In this document: positions 23,401 through 38,400 of the stretch, one piece after another | Position numbering within the stretch: the stretch's first letter is position 1 | Layout of the letters: the number at the start of each line of letters is the position of its first letter | Source: Gnetum montanum | Taxonomy: Eukaryota > Streptophyta > Gnetopsida > Gnetales > Gnetaceae | DNA length: 64,000 nt | Direction: 5' to 3' | NCBI GenBank assembly: GCA_015680685.1 | Contig: MNCI01002197.1 | Location: 211,939 to 275,938 of the forward strand | Notes under the pieces: generated by a model | Told to the model about the DNA's origin: nothing | Seen by the model: only the letters and a program-made list of their open reading frames with translations | The model's database searches: none | Made by a program: the position numbers and the translations under genes

Positions 23401-26400
23401 CATGTATCATGTCCAGAACCACCTGGTAGTGTTTCGATGCAACAAATGCAATAGCCTTCTAAAATTCCTTGTATTTCTCCTCATGTTGTTGTTTGGTTGC
23501 TTCTATGGTGGCCTTATCTGGATGGAACTTAGTGGAAGTTGTCCTGATACATCTCCTTAGCCTAGCCCATGAGATGTTGCGATTTATGCCCATAACCATG
23601 TATGGGTATCTCCCTATGCAAAACCATTGCTGGGCATTGGCCTCATGTGTAGCCTCTTGATTTCTTTTAATTTGTTCCTCCTCTAGAAGGGCCCTAACTC
23701 GGTGTTCTTCCTCTTCCTCTTTTTGAAGCCATTCCTACTCTTCCTAGCGTAGATCCTCTTTGATTTGCTCTTGAAACTGCTCCTACATGGTGCTTCTAAG
23801 CACAACATCTTGCAACTCCTTTTGGCACCACTCCTCCACTGTTGTGTCTTTGAGTTGCCATTCTTTCTCTTGTCGCTTGGCCTTGACCTCCTCTTCATGT
23901 TGCTGCATCTTAGCTTCCTAGTGTGCCTGTTCCTCAGCCTTGACCTTAGTGATGGCCTTATGGAGGTCAGCCTCAAACTTACTTTGCAGCTCCCTACAAA
24001 TATGGTCTTTAGTGGTTTGGATTTGCTCCTGCAAAGATGGCGGCCGACCTGTGGTGGAGACCTACCAATCAAAGTCTTCCCCTAGCCCCACCAGTTCCAC
24101 TCTTTCCTCCAAAAAGGCCCTTGCAAAGGAAGATGACTCTCCCTCCTATGAGGGTTTGCATCTTATATATGTCATAGTGATAAACATGGGCTTTGTCGAT
24201 GGTGGTTTCACAGGCTGCGTTGCTTTCCATAGGCTAGAATTAGATTGGAGTGGCGTTCTCTTCTTCCCCATCGAAGCGATGCCAGGAAGAATTTTGGGAG
24301 GTTAGGTGGCTGGCCCATTTGCATGCAGCGGAGAAAGGCGAAGTGTGCCCCCTGAAGCTTCCACATGTTCTCCAATAGGATGAAAAATCATTCCACAAGC
24401 TCTACAATATCCTGCTAGAGAGGGGGCAAGGCCAACTTGGGGACTTGGATACTCTTGGTCTTTGGGGACCAGTTCGGGGAAGAAACTTTCAGTGTCTTGG
24501 AGCCCTTGCCCCGAGGGCAACGCCTCCTACTGTGCAGTTGAGAGATCGAGATAATCCACAATGTCCATCTTGTTAGCTAGATACAGACACCTCGAAAGGT
24601 AGTGGAATTCCCCCTCTAGTGTGAGAAGAATGAAGCATTAGTGAGATTTGGGTTGCTAGCAAGATGGGGAAGAACGTCTTCCCATCCCATCTGCACCACT
24701 AACCCCCATAGTGGCTGGTTGGCCTTGAAGCTTTAATAATCTAGCTCAAAGGTAGGTGTAACCCCCATGGTAGCTGTGGTCTCTTGTTAGAGTCTGGAAG
24801 CACAAAGAGTAATATTTGCAGGTGATGGTAAGGGCACGACTTGAAAGACGTGTTCGTTCCTAGCCCGCCAAAGCATCAAAGCAAAATCTAGAGGATTGCT
24901 TTGGCAGGAGAATCCCCATGCAACTATTTCATGATCCCCAAGGTTGCCCAAATCGTTTTGGAGAATGGGCAAAGAAACACAAAATGGTGGATGGTTTCAA
25001 TAACATTGTGGTAGACACGTGTTGTTTATAAGGAGGCCATGCTCTTGGAGCAGTTTTTGTATTGGCAGAACCCCTTGGCTGATTAACCATAAGAAGCATT
25101 TAATTTTCTTGGGCAGGCGGCCTTTCCAAATATCCTTCCCTCAAGCCATGGAGTATTTACTCTTCATAATTTCCCACGGTTGAGCTTCCAGCAGTCCCAT
25201 CTAAGCTAGCTATTGGGCAACTGCATAGATACTTTGCCAGAGGCGGGAGTCCTAAGGATTAGCCTACCATGGAGTATATTTTCTTCTAAGGATTGTTGCC
25301 TAGTGTCTCCCTGCCTTGTCACACAGGAAGCGGTTGATGAGGAATTGGTATCCCATGAGAACATCCTGGAACCCCATCACTCCCAGGCCCTCGAAGTGTT
25401 TAGGCCACACCACTTGTTCCTAGTAGACCAGGTGCATTTAGTCTCCTCCCTTTCCTCCAGGTGAAATGAAGTTGTGGACAATCTAGTCAATTTTGGCGGT
25501 GACTCCTTTGGGAGGGGTAGCAACTGAAGCTGTGTACCTTCCTATCACCAATAGGATAGATGAAGCCAGGAGTATTCTCCTCTTCTTGGTTAGGAATCTA
25601 GAGGTCTAGTGTTGCACTTTGGTTTGTATTCTTTGTATTACACTAGTTTAGGTATTCTTGCGATGCCATGCAAACATGGGCACTCCTAGGTATGCATCCT
25701 GCAAGATCCCCAAGGTCCTGCATATCCATCCTGTTACTACTATGTTGGTGTAGAAGAAATGGGCCATGGACTTTCCCCATTTGATAGTGAGCTCAATCTC
25801 TTTGGACATTCTCTGGAGGGCTATGGATATCGCTTCTGCCTATGGAACCACCGCCAGTGTGACAAGAATCATATCATTTGCATAGTGCTTAGTGATACAC
25901 ATGATCCCCTCAATGTTCAGACCTCGGATGCCTTTAGCTCTATAATATGTATACATAGTGTTAATTGCGATGATAAATAGGTATGAAGATAGGGTGTCCC
26001 CTTGGCCTAAACCTCGGCATGGGGAGGAGAATCCCCATAGTTGTTCGTTAATATCAAGAGTAGGCCCTTGTTGCCTGGATGTTAATGCATAGATCAACAA
26101 ACTTTGGATGGAGCCCTTTTCTCAACAGAATGTCCTTAAGTGAACCCCAATAGACTGTATCATACACCTTAGTGATATCAAGCTTAAAACACATACCTGG
26201 GAAGTTCACTTATTTTTTTTGTATAGAGTGCATTATCTCTTGCAGTAATAAAATTTGATCCTGAATATACCTGCCCCTGATAAATCCGGTTTGTCGGAAG
26301 CCCATTAGAGATGGCATGAGCAGTTGTAGTTTGGCAACAAGTATCTTTGTGAACAACCTAAGTAGCATTTTACAAACCCCTATTGGTCTGAAGTGAGCTG

Positions 26401-29400
26401 GTTTAGTGGGGTTGGTAATTTTTGGTTTCAGTACAATTTTGGAACAATTTATTTCATGCCTAGTCCCCATTTGAGCATAAGATTGAAAGCATCAGCAATG
26501 TTGTCGTTGAGGATGTTGAAGAAGTTTCTGAAAAATTCCACTAGCCACCCATCCAGCCTCAAAAAGCTCTTGCTTGGTGATTGGTGTCAGAAGCCTTTCA
26601 TTTTCATGAGGTTGGATAGCCATGTTAATGCAGATGGAACTAGGGGAGGGATCTCCCCTAGACCAAGTGCCAGATCAGTGTTGTTGCATAGCATTGGTGA
26701 TGGCTTGGTTATCATGCACTGTGTTTGCTCCCTGCGTGATGCTATGGATTCTTTTGGCTTCTTTGTTCACCTTAGCTGCAGAAAAAAAGAACTTAGTATT
26801 TCTATCTCCCTCACTATTTCATCTGTGCTCATGCCTTTCAGTACTGCTCTTCTTCCTTCAAGAGTTGCTATAGTTGGAGAAGGATATCATGCTTTTACTC
26901 ATCCAAGGACTATCCTAGCTCTTGATTGGTGTGGATGTCAAGTAATCATTCTTTCAAGCCAGCTCGATATTCTTTAAAAGTGTACTTATCTCCCTTCTGC
27001 TATTTCCGTACCTTCTTTTTTAGGATATTCAGTCCTGCTTTAAGGAAATCCCTAGGGTTTGTCTCTGCTGGGTACCCTTTCCAGATTTCTGAAAGAAGGT
27101 GGGCTAGCCAAGGTTTGTTTAGCCATGACCTTTCTAGTTTGAAAGGTCTTGTACCCAACTTTCCAGGCATATGGATGGAGCAAAGAAGCACCCTATGGGC
27201 AGAGGCCTTTCTTTCAAGCCCACCGACATGGATCTCATGGGTGAGGATTCATGCCGAATTGGACCAAACTCTGTCAATCTTAGACATTACTCGCTCCCCA
27301 CCTTTTCTTCTGTTACTTCAGGTGTACCGGCATCGTTTAACCTCCACATCCACCAATTCAAAAATTTGGAGGTAATGCATAGATTCTTGATTGGTTGGAG
27401 GTGGGGTTGAGTCTCCCCCAGTCTTTTCCCATGGAAAAAGCAGCTGATTGAAATCCCTAATCAGGATCCAAGTCATTCTATTACAGATCTTACCCGCAAT
27501 CCTGTGTAGCTTTGTCAGTCTGGCTTCTGGCCCTTGTAGCCCGTAGAAGTTTGTTAGCCATGGTCTCTGCGAGGGCATGAAGGTAGTGATGCTCCACTGG
27601 GTTGAGTCCAGTAGTTGCATTGGAATCTGTTGCTTATAGGCTGGTTGCTTTATTCTTTACAGGGTGTACTTCTAAATGGATTTCTTTTCCCTTATTGGAA
27701 GGTTATTTATGCTCATAGAAAATCTTTTTATCTGTTTTAAAAAAATACTGTAAATCTGTGAATTCATGTATCTTTTTGATAGAGCACAGTTTTTAATGAG
27801 GTACATGATGGTCACTACCTTATGCAGGGAAAAAAGGATTTACTGTGTTTCCTGTTCACAGTGGGTTGTTAGTGAGGCAGAGGTTGCTGCTCAAGTTAAA
27901 CTAAACTCTTCTGGTGCACTTCAAGCTCATCCTGAAACAAGTAAAATAAATGGAGCTGACATTGGCACAAATAATCACCAGACAGATATGTCCATTTCAA
28001 ATTCAGTTCAACTTGTTCATGCCCATGAGAAAAAAAGCTGTGAAAGCAATGGCAGACAGTCAAATGGAGTCATGGGCCCTGCCAAAGCAGAGTCATCCAC
28101 TAGTGTCAGATCCATACCTACATCAGTATCCAAAACAATTCCTTGTGCAGAAAGGAATGACGGTGGCAAACTTTCTAGTGAAGACTATGGGTTGTTGACA
28201 TCTGTAAGAGTGGTCGGAAGCAAAACTGAAATTAAATGGAAGAAAAAATCTCTTAAAAACTTTATAACGTATAATACATTACATTCTAATTTGTAAGGCT
28301 TTGTTTTTTACAGTTAGAAATGCCACCACATCCTGCTTTAGTTCTTTCACAGGCATTTGCCAGTATTATGAAGAAGATTGAGGTAAATTGTGAAATATTC
28401 TTTATTATGAAGAAGGTTATCTTTAGTTGAATATTTCCTTATATTCCATGATGTCTGTAGCGCAAGAGTATTCTGGCATACGGATATCTATATCTGAAAT
28501 CTAGAAGCTAGTTGTATAAAGGTTGGTAATTTATGTGCAAGCAAACATCTTTTCACAAATTCCTAATTTTTTTGTCAATTGACAGAATCTTTCTCACCTG
28601 GTCACAGCTACAGATGATCTAGAGTCCATAAATCAGGTTCTGAAATTTTTATGTTAAATGGATATTATGTTAGCATTTGTGTAGGCAATTTTCTGTAGCT
28701 TATTCTCGTAAAATTTCAACACTTCTTCTATAACTGTTAAGTAAGGCTGAAAGATGATGTATTATGTGCTTGCTTTGAAAAATCTTTCCATACTTCTATA
28801 ATAAAATATTGGGATCAAATCCTTTGGTAGTTGAGTGATAAAGGAATCTCCCTGTTTAGAGTCTAGTGAAAGTGTTTCTAACAGTAGAAGCTGACTGTCT
28901 GGTTTTGGAACATTTACTCTATGACAAATATCGCTTTAATTAGCATGATATCCATTATCTTGTCAATTAAGATAATTCATTAGGGTAGACAAGCAGTTTG
29001 ACCTTAATTTTAAAGATTTAGGTATCATTATCAACGTCAACGCAGCTAATTTTTAGTTAAAAGTTCTACCACTATGATAGTTGACATGGTGATTAGTTAC
29101 AGTTAATAATAAACTAATAGACATGATTTGTAACTAAGAGTGGTAACCTTTCCTAAGTTGGTATAAAAAAGGGAACATTTTTCGTATCATTGTATATGTA
29201 AAAATCTCATACAATAGTTTGCAATGTAACTATGAACAATAGTTTTTAAGGGGATCTTCATTTCACATTTTATTGAGTGTTTACATGAACTATTCATTTT
29301 TGTTTTAACAAGGAAAAAAAGATTATATTAATAAAATAAGATTTGAAATACAATGGGATTAGTCTTGTGATCTTAACAAACAACAAAGTTAATAGTATCA

Positions 29401-32400
29401 AAATTGTAATGAAAAAGTTGAAAAATAAAATAATCATCTTAAGGCACTATCTAATCCTAAGTAGATTATTTTTTCTCGGTACTTAAAGATCGACTTGCAG
29501 CAGCCGGATGGCGAGTGCAGGAGCGGTGACTTAGGCAAGCCGAGGGGCGAACAAGGGTAAACCAGTCGACACTAGAGTAGGACCTGCAAACCCAGGGCTT
29601 GCTGTGGGACACACGGGCGGCGATGAACAGAAGGAAAGCGGGAAGGACCCGGTTAGGGCCAAACAGGACCACGAGGGGGACGCAGACCAAGCACCAAATG
29701 GGGAGATTGAGGCACACTCTCATATCGACAACACCATGCACCTCTAGGTTAGTGGACCCCCGATGGAGGGAGTTCGGACTATGCAATGGAGCCTCATTGG
29801 CCGTTTCGTGTCCTTGGGCGCTTGCTCGCAGATGGAGTTAATTTGCAGGTGGGTACAAGAAACCTAGAAGATTGGACAAGTGGAGGTCTAGAGCCTATCC
29901 GAGGAGTTGTTATTGTTCATTTTTCCGACCCAGCAGGCTAGGGACATGGTGTTGCTGGGGGGACCATGGTTCTATGGTGCTTGGGGGCTGGCTTTAACCT
30001 GTTGGCGACCGGGGGTGCACCGTGAGATGGACCTGTTTGCTCAGGCCTCAGTGTGGATGAGGGTGTTCGGGATTCCATGGGAGATGTGGAACTTGGAATT
30101 CCTGGAATGGATGGTGGGGTTTTTTGGGGAGTTCATCTCTTTCGATAGGGTCATGCAGTCAATGGCGCATATGGGATTCACCCGTTTCTATGTGTGGCAA
30201 AATCTGTTTGCTAAGGACCTCACCTGGGAAATAGTGTTGGAGCTCCTAGGAGGGGAGGAACACCTTCAGGTTGAGTTTGAAAACCTGGAGGCAGAGCCAG
30301 ACATGGAATGGGGACCGTAGGCTCGAGAGGGCAAGGGAGGAGGTTGTGGGTGCTGTGGGAAACCTGGTCACCATGAGGTTGATTGTCGGTTTCGGAGGGT
30401 TCGGCCAATGCAAGCGCGGGACCAGTCCGACGGTTGGTTGAGGGCAGGGACTGGGTTACGATGGGACGTAAGGGCCGACCGAACCTGCCACCAGATCAAC
30501 TACCCCCCCATAAACCACCACCTCCCTCTCGCCCCCCAACCCCCATGAACACAATCCCCACCCCCACGTCNTCTCCATTGCAACTTTCACCTACGCCCCC
30601 ACAATCGACCTACACCCCTGACACCAACACCCCACACACCTCACCACCATCATCAGCTGACCCAACGACGCTAGGGATAGTGCTCCCCCCAGGGCAAATG
30701 GGTCAATGTGGTTAGGGGGAGCACCACGTCTCGTCAGCTCCCGGGGAAGGAGCCTGCATTTGGAGACTCAGGATGTAGCCTGGTTGTGCGGGAGGGGGGG
30801 AGCTCCAAACACCCATGTGAGAGTCTCTCTAGGGCCAAACGAGCTCAACGGAATATTGATTTGGGATTACAGAAGACCCTCTGGGAGGTCTAACAACACC
30901 GCTCATCCGGGCATACATGAAGATCCTCAGCTGGAATTGTAGGGGACAAGGTACACCCTGTAAAAGAAATACCCTGAGAAGAATTGTTCGTGATGAAGAG
31001 TGCAATATCGTATGCCTCCAAGAGACCAAGTTGTAGGCAATAGAATCACACCATCTCTTCTGGGATGGCTGGAAAGTCCACGTGCACCCTTGTGTGGGTC
31101 GAGCAGGGGGTCTTGCTATCCTAGACCACTACGACATGATGTTGGTTGACTCCTCACAATGGACCATGATAGTCCATATCCCCTCTCGAGGGATTTGGCT
31201 GACCAACTTCTATGGGGCGTAGATATGGGAGCAGAGGTTGCAGGAGATGGAGCACGTGGCAACGCTGGTGTAGGACCGCTTCGTATGGCTAATTGTTGAG
31301 GACTTCAACCAAAGATTACATTCGTGGGAAAAATTAGGTGGGGAGCTTTGCACCCCCCCCCCCCCGGAGCACCCAGGAGTTTTAAGATTTCCTGGCGATC
31401 CACCCGCTAATGGATCTGCCCATTGAGAACTGCCAATTCACTTGGAGCAATAGGTGGAAAGGCCATGATCGCGTCCTTTCTAGAATTTGACCGGATTTGC
31501 ATCAATTTCGACCTCCTCCTTCGGTTGGCCGTGCGGGTTACGGGACAACAACGGGTGGCATCAGATCATCGATCCTTGGTTTGTTTGCTTGGACCTGAAA
31601 GGTACTAGACCCCGCAACTGTTTCATTTTGAGGCAACTTGGTTGTCCAAGCCGTGGTTGAGGCCATTAGTTGAGGACATATGGGCAAACTACAGGCCAGG
31701 CCGGGGAGACCCTAAGAACTTCCTCAAAGATGGCTTGCTTCGTTTGAAATGGGCTATTCGAGCCTTGTTGGTGGAGGACAAGTTCTCGTTCAGGATGGGT
31801 CGCACGGTGCTTCGGGATAAGCTAACTCAGATCTAGACCAGACAAGAGGCTGGGGAGGACCTACATGAAGAGGAGCATAACATTTTGCGGCAACTTAGGG
31901 CCTTGACTTAGAGGAGGAGACATACTGGAAACAAAGATCATAGGTTAGATGGCTTTGGGAGGGGGATAGGCAAATAGACTTTTTCTTCATCATTGCCAAG
32001 ACACAGGGATGGAGCCAACCACATTGTTTGCACACCATGGAGGTGGGGATAACTGATGAGCCACAGAGCGTCGCTAGGGAGCTGACACAATATAGGGGGA
32101 AGATCTGGGCCAAGCGACCCACCAAGCCCATACCGGTCCAAATTACGCAGGTGCTAAATGAAGGGGATAATGCTCGATTGTTGACTCCATTCTCATGGTA
32201 GGAACTCGTAGCAACCATCAGCAACATGTTGGGCGGGAAGGCACCTGGGCCAGATGGTTGGAGCCTTGAATTTTTTAGGGCCTTCCTAGATATTGTGGGA
32301 CCCAACATTCTAGATGCATTCAACCTTATGCTAGCCAAGAGGCAGGTTCGAAGGGAGCTCAGTTGTTCTCGAATAGTTTGCATCCCCAAGCAAGCGGAGG

Positions 32401-35400
32401 TGCACCGCCCAGAACACTTTTGCCCTATCGGGGTTTGCAACGTGTTGATTTGGGTATTCTCCAAGATGATTGTTTGTAGGCTAGTGCCGCTAATGCCCAA
32501 ACTAGTGGGAGTGAACCAAATAGGTTTTGTACAAGGTAGGACCTTGCAGGACCAAGTGCTTCTCATGCACGAGGTGTTTCATTCTCTTCGAATTACGAGT
32601 TTCCTAGGGCTCTGTCTCAAGCTTGATGTCACCAAGGCATATGATACGCTCAGCTGGGAAGCCCTGACCACCATCATGCAATGAAAAGGTTTTGACCTGG
32701 GTTTTATCTAGCTTTGCATCCACATGCAAGCATCTGCAGGTTTCTCCTTTGACGTTGGGGGCGGTGGGGTCTCTCCTCACCTGGGAGGGGGTTGCGGTAG
32801 GGGGACCCCCTATCACCCCTACTCTTCATTATTGTTATGGATCTGATGCAACATTATTGTAGGATGTTGGGGGTTGACGACTTAGAAATTGCGGAGGTGG
32901 AATGTCAGGCTGAACATGATGCGGATGACACAATGTTGCTTAGTCGTGTAGGGGTTCCACAAGCACGGTGCATCAATGTGGCACTTTCACGGTTAGCAGA
33001 CGAGATGGGACTGGAGATTAACAGGGCTAAGTCAACAACTCATTTTATCAATGTGGACACACAGATTAAGAATCGAGTCGTACAAGTCTTGAACATTCCG
33101 CCTGGGACAGTTAGAGATACCTACTTGGATATCCCACTTTTTTAGCGGGGGCGGAGCATGTCTTGGGGAATGCCATTGGAAAAGGTTGAAAGACGGATGG
33201 GACACTGGGTCAATCATTTCCTAACTAGAAAGGGGTGATTGGTGGTGGCGTTGGGGATGCTCATTGTAATAACTTGGTTTGTGGTTGTAGTCGCCACCCC
33301 TCCAAATGCCATTATCAACAAACTCAACATGCAAATTTGACAGTTTGTCTGGTTGGGGGGGCAGGGGGGGGGGGTGGCTGGGCATTTCCAAGTTTGAAGA
33401 TGAGCTGACGATGGGACGACATCGTCTGTTACTCTGGTTCACAAGCTAGCTTGGGGAGCCAGCCCAGTGGATCCGAGTAATGAATGCAAAATATAGACGA
33501 TGGGAGGCGGGGGCGCAAGACTCAAAGCCCTAGCAGATGCTTTGCGGCCACGTGCGCGAAATGCAAGTGCAAGGGTGGTTGGCTCTTGAGCTGCGCCACC
33601 TAATGGCGGCCAGGTACCTGCCGGTACCAGGCTGGCAACAAATCTGGAAGGGGTGGCTGCCCGAGAAAATTAAAGTGTTCCTGTGGTTAATTTGGAATGA
33701 TGCGCTGCCTGTTTGGGCGCTCCTACATAGACGAGGCCTCATTTTAGATGATACTTGTCCTTTGTGTGGTGCCATGCCTGAGACCGTGCAACACTTCATT
33801 TTCGAATGCACCTACATGCGCTCCACGTGGCGTTTTGTAGGGGCAGCCCCCTCGATGCGCCTCAGAGGCCACTAACTTGGGCATGTGATGTCATAATGCT
33901 TATAACTTAATGAAAATAATCACCAAAAGCATTACAAATCTTAACCAAAGTGCATGGTAAAATTGAAATACACATTGGAGGACTTTAAGCAGAAATTCAT
34001 AACCATGTAACAAAGCTCATAAATTAGTCTTTAACATGATAAATCCATAATCTCAAATAGAGTTGATAATATCCTTAAGTACATAGGTTGAAATTCATCA
34101 TGCTCATGATAACATAAACAAAAAGCTAATTCTGAAAATAACAAGGAAAGCTCCAAAGATCTAGCTCAATGACCATCAAGCTCCTATCTCTTACCACTTG
34201 GATTTGCATACACACATGCAAGAAGGGCCAGGAACCTTCTAGTAGAGCCAATCACCTTGGTGCATTTGGAACAAGCTGAAGGATGGGGCATGTTGCACAA
34301 GAAACCATCTAAAGATCCATGAAATTAGAAACTAAAAGTCATATTCAAACCATGATACTACCAATAACCATGATATCCATAGAATGTCAAGAAATAGGTA
34401 ACCGAAAATGCACTAGGAATCAACCATCCATAAGGACTTTTAGTCATAGAGATCTCACCTATCTTGGATGTTGTCAACGGCCCTCCTGAAGGACTAGTTA
34501 ACCAACATCACCTGATCTTGGATGAATTGATGCTAAGAATGGACCCATGTGGATTACCTATATCTATTGTTGTGCATTATGAAATCAGCCACATGACAAT
34601 CACAAGAGATGGGAGTAGATACTAATTGGCTAAACAATTCCTCCACAAAGCTTACCCATTGTCACAGTTCGTGTGCAATCATAGGCAATGTGGGTCAAGC
34701 AAGGAAGCCAACCCTACCATCCACATTTTCTACCTATTGTCACATAGATTTGATTGCCCATGGTATAATCATAGGTGATGTGGGTCAAGTTCTAGAGGCT
34801 AATCTGGACTCTCCACAATGCTTACTCATTGATCTTGTTGAATGCATCAGCAAGAGGTTCGATCGTCAGACACACAAGATACAAGACACCAAATGTCAAG
34901 AAATAGTTCAAAGAATACAAAAATGGCATGATATGGACAAGAACCAGCACCCACAAGTTGATCACAATATTGGTGTGTTTTACCTGAGTTGGAGTGTGTT
35001 TGAACATGATTTGACAAGTTTAGGGTTTTTTGGGTTCAAAGGGAGCCTGTTTTAGGGCATAACAAGGTTTCAAACTTTTGTTAAGATGGCATCCCAAACT
35101 TTTCTTGTAGAAATAGACAAGACATCTTTGGAAAGATGTCTCTAGGCTGAGAAAGACATCTCTTCCCCTAGGAAGAAATCTTGCTTGTTAGAAAGACATC
35201 TTTGCTGCAACTTCTAACACTTGGGAAAGGCGTCTCCTTGACCTCCAAGACAACTTGTTTGAGCGGAACATGGGTTGAAATAGGCGAAAGAAACCAGCAA
35301 AAGTGCAACATTTGCCAAGGAATTTGGGAACAAGGAGATCAAAGCCAGTAGTCATGAGATAAAAATTGAAACATTGAAATTGTAACAAGAGAGAGCCTGG

Positions 35401-38400
35401 ACCAATTGCTCTACTTTAACAAATTGGAGACCTGCAATACACGGGGTTGGTTTTGCAGAAGCACCAAGATGAGAAATTTCCCACAAGAGAGACGATCAAT
35501 GAGAGTGCACAATGGTAGCATGACAACCCAAGCTCTAATACAAAATCCCCAAGTTTTAAGTTAACATAGAAACATTGATGCACAATGAAATATCTCTCTG
35601 TTTGATTGCATAATAATTAGAGAAGTTGATGAGGAGCTCCCTTGGATTCCACAATCCAAGCTCTCTCAATGACAAAAAACAACAATTTTTGAACAAGAAA
35701 AGAAAATGAAAGCTTTATTCTTGCCCAAATGGGGAATTTACAGCTGAAAGGAAGCACACATTTTCAATGACCAATAAGAGATTCAATCAAATCCTCACAC
35801 ACACGTAATCAAAGAAAACACACTCTCACAAAGATAATATTCAAGACACTTAGCCAAGATTTTATCTCTCCACTCTCTTCTCTCAACTCACCTCTTCATC
35901 TTCCCTCTCAAATTCAAAATTTAAGTCTTTAAAAATCCATAATAAAATTTTTCATGTCCGTATAAGATATCTTTGAGGAGAATTGGACGTCTTGCTTGAA
36001 AGTGGCTGTTTACAGAGAGGACATATTGACTTGGGTTGAGATGTCTTGGTCTCACCTGAGATGTCTTGGTTGAGATGTTGGGAAAACAGTGGAGATGTCT
36101 GGAATATGTCTAAGATGTCTAGAACAAGGCTGATACATTTGATTTGCTAGGGCTCCAAAGAAATAACCTCATCTTGAGATCTTGGACCTCCAACACCTTT
36201 AATAAGTCTCCATTGAGTCTTGGAATAGGCCAAAAGCACCTCCAAACATACCAAGTACCTTACAACCATCATAAACAAAATAACTCCAAAAGATAAACAC
36301 AACAACACACACAAATCTATGTACAAACATAATGAGGATTAGGCATGGGCTGAGTGATGTCCTCATCATCTTTCCCATCCTTAAGAAATTAAACTTGTCC
36401 TCAAGTTGATTGTACACTTGGGATAGCATTAAGCTCCCACAAAACTGAATCGTTCTCATGGATCCAGATGGCATTTTTAGGGCCTTCATCATTCCAATGC
36501 ACTAAGTATTCATGCACTTTTCTTCCTCTTGTACTTCTAGCCTTCCTTGCTTGCAGCACAATTGCTTTCCTTGGTGGCTTGTTTGAGTTTGAGTCTTCAA
36601 ATGCATCCTTGAGGATCTCAAGCTATCCCTCAAGTCTGATGCTATCACATTTTTATGGTATGGGCTCAAATCTGCAACATTAAAAACACAATAAATAGGC
36701 AAGTCATTGGGTAAATCAATCTCATAAGCATTTGGATTGATTTTGGCCCTAATCTGAAATGGACCAATTCTCCTTGACTTGAGCTTGGAGAAGTGCACAT
36801 TCTTTTGTCTTTCCTTGCTCAAGTAAATCCAACCATAATCACTAATCTGGAAATTAATTGTCCTCTTGCCCTCATTGGTCTTGAAAGATATAATCTATCT
36901 TTTTCCTCAAGTGAGATTTAACTTGCTAATGCAATTCTCTCATTTGCTCAACAAAGTTTGAACTCAAAGAGGCACAATCTTCAAATTTCCTCAACTCATC
37001 AACCATTCTTGATAAAAATCCATAGTTTGCCATAAAGGTACTCTTACCAATGTTGGAATGGACAGCATTATTGTATGAGAATTCAGCATGGGCCAACATG
37101 TTTTCCCACCTTTGAGGCTGATCCTCACAGAAACACCTCAATATCTTCAATAGAGATCTATTTACAACTTCAGTTTTCCCATTAGTTTGGGGGTGATAGG
37201 CTGTGGAAAAAGGCAACTTGGTTCCAAGTAATTTTCAAAGTGTATCTCCAAAAATGGCTAGTAAACTTGACATTCCTATCACTTACAATGTTCAAAGGAA
37301 TGCCATGGAGTTTCACAACATGCTGAAAGAATAAATGTGCAACATGGAAAGCATCACTACTTCACTTGCATGGAATAAAATGAACCATCTTGGTAAATCT
37401 ATCTATTACCACAAACAAAGTCCAAAGAAACATTTTTCCATTTGGGATTGGTAAAGGTAGATAATGACCATCTAAACCTTTTCCCCCTTTGAAGTTTTGA
37501 CAAATATAGCATTCTTTTATAAATTTAACCACATCTCTATACATATATAGCCAAAAGTAGTTTTTGCTCACCAATTTCAATGTCTTGGTCTTACCCATAT
37601 GTGCAACCATGTCACTTTGATGTTTCTCTTCAAGGAGTTTGTACCTAAAGTCACACTTTGCAACACAAATTTTTCCATCCTTAAACAAAATCCCATTCTT
37701 CACATGATCAGCTTTCCATTGATTAGTCCTTCATAAGAATGGGTAAGATAACTCTTTCCAAATTGCACCAAAATCATTGTCATTAGCATACATTGAAGCA
37801 AAAGAGTCAAAACCTTGAACCTCTACATTAGAAGAACAACATGAACTATAGACAAAGCATCAGCCACAACATTGGACTTGCAACATCTATATTTCAAAAC
37901 AAAATGAAACTTTTGCAATTGCTCTGCCCATTTCATATGCTTGGCACTCAATTTCTTTTGAGAATTCAAAAATTGAAGTGTCCTATGATTAGTAAATAAA
38001 AGAAACTCTGATCCTAGCAAGTAATGTCTCCAATGTTTAATGGTTTTGAAGTATAGTATATAATTCCTTTTCATACACACTATACTTTTGTCTAGATTTA
38101 TTTAATTTTTCAGAAAAGAATGCAATTGGCTTACCCTCTTGAGAAAGCACACTTCCAATAGTAATCCCACTTTCATCCACTTCCACTTTAACAAGTTTAG
38201 AGAAGTTTGGAATTGCAAAACTGAAGCACTACAAATTCTCTCCTTCAATGCTTGAAAAGATTTCTCTTTCTCATTATCCCACACAAAGGCTGTATTTTTC
38301 TTCAAACAAGAGAGCATAGGCCATGTAGTAGAACTGCAATTTCTAATAAGTCTTCTATAGAAGCCAGCCAAATGAAGAAAAGATCTCACCTCTCCCACAT

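Larger units (their letters stand above)
23029..27678 (-). mobile_element. L1-type LINE, copy 4, 5'-truncated
   Basis: Minus-strand element truncated at the start of ORF2 (27678, at the sequence corresponding to the first endonuclease residues) and ending in a short A tract (23029-23035 as T on plus). Flanks GATTTCTCTCC (23018-23028) and GATTTCTTTTCC (27679-27690) are a likely target duplication. It is more diverged than copies 1-3. All downstream domains, including the J-domain-like end, are present but carry many stops. Confidence 0.85.
29480..33875 (+). mobile_element. L1-type LINE, copy 2, 3' part missing
   Basis: Plus-strand copy with ORF1, endonuclease, RT and zf-RVT but ending abruptly at about 33875, shortly after zf-RVT; the extension, coiled coil, J-like domain, 3' UTR and poly-A are absent. 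Since L1 copying normally loses 5' rather than 3' sequence, a later deletion or rearrangement is likely. One N at 30571. Confidence 0.85.

Noticed and set aside
28204-28296. Extension of exon 2 to the end of its open frame
   Set aside because: The GTAAGA donor at 28204 keeps phase with exons 3-5, whose joined product matches the family's C-terminal helices; read-through text does not.
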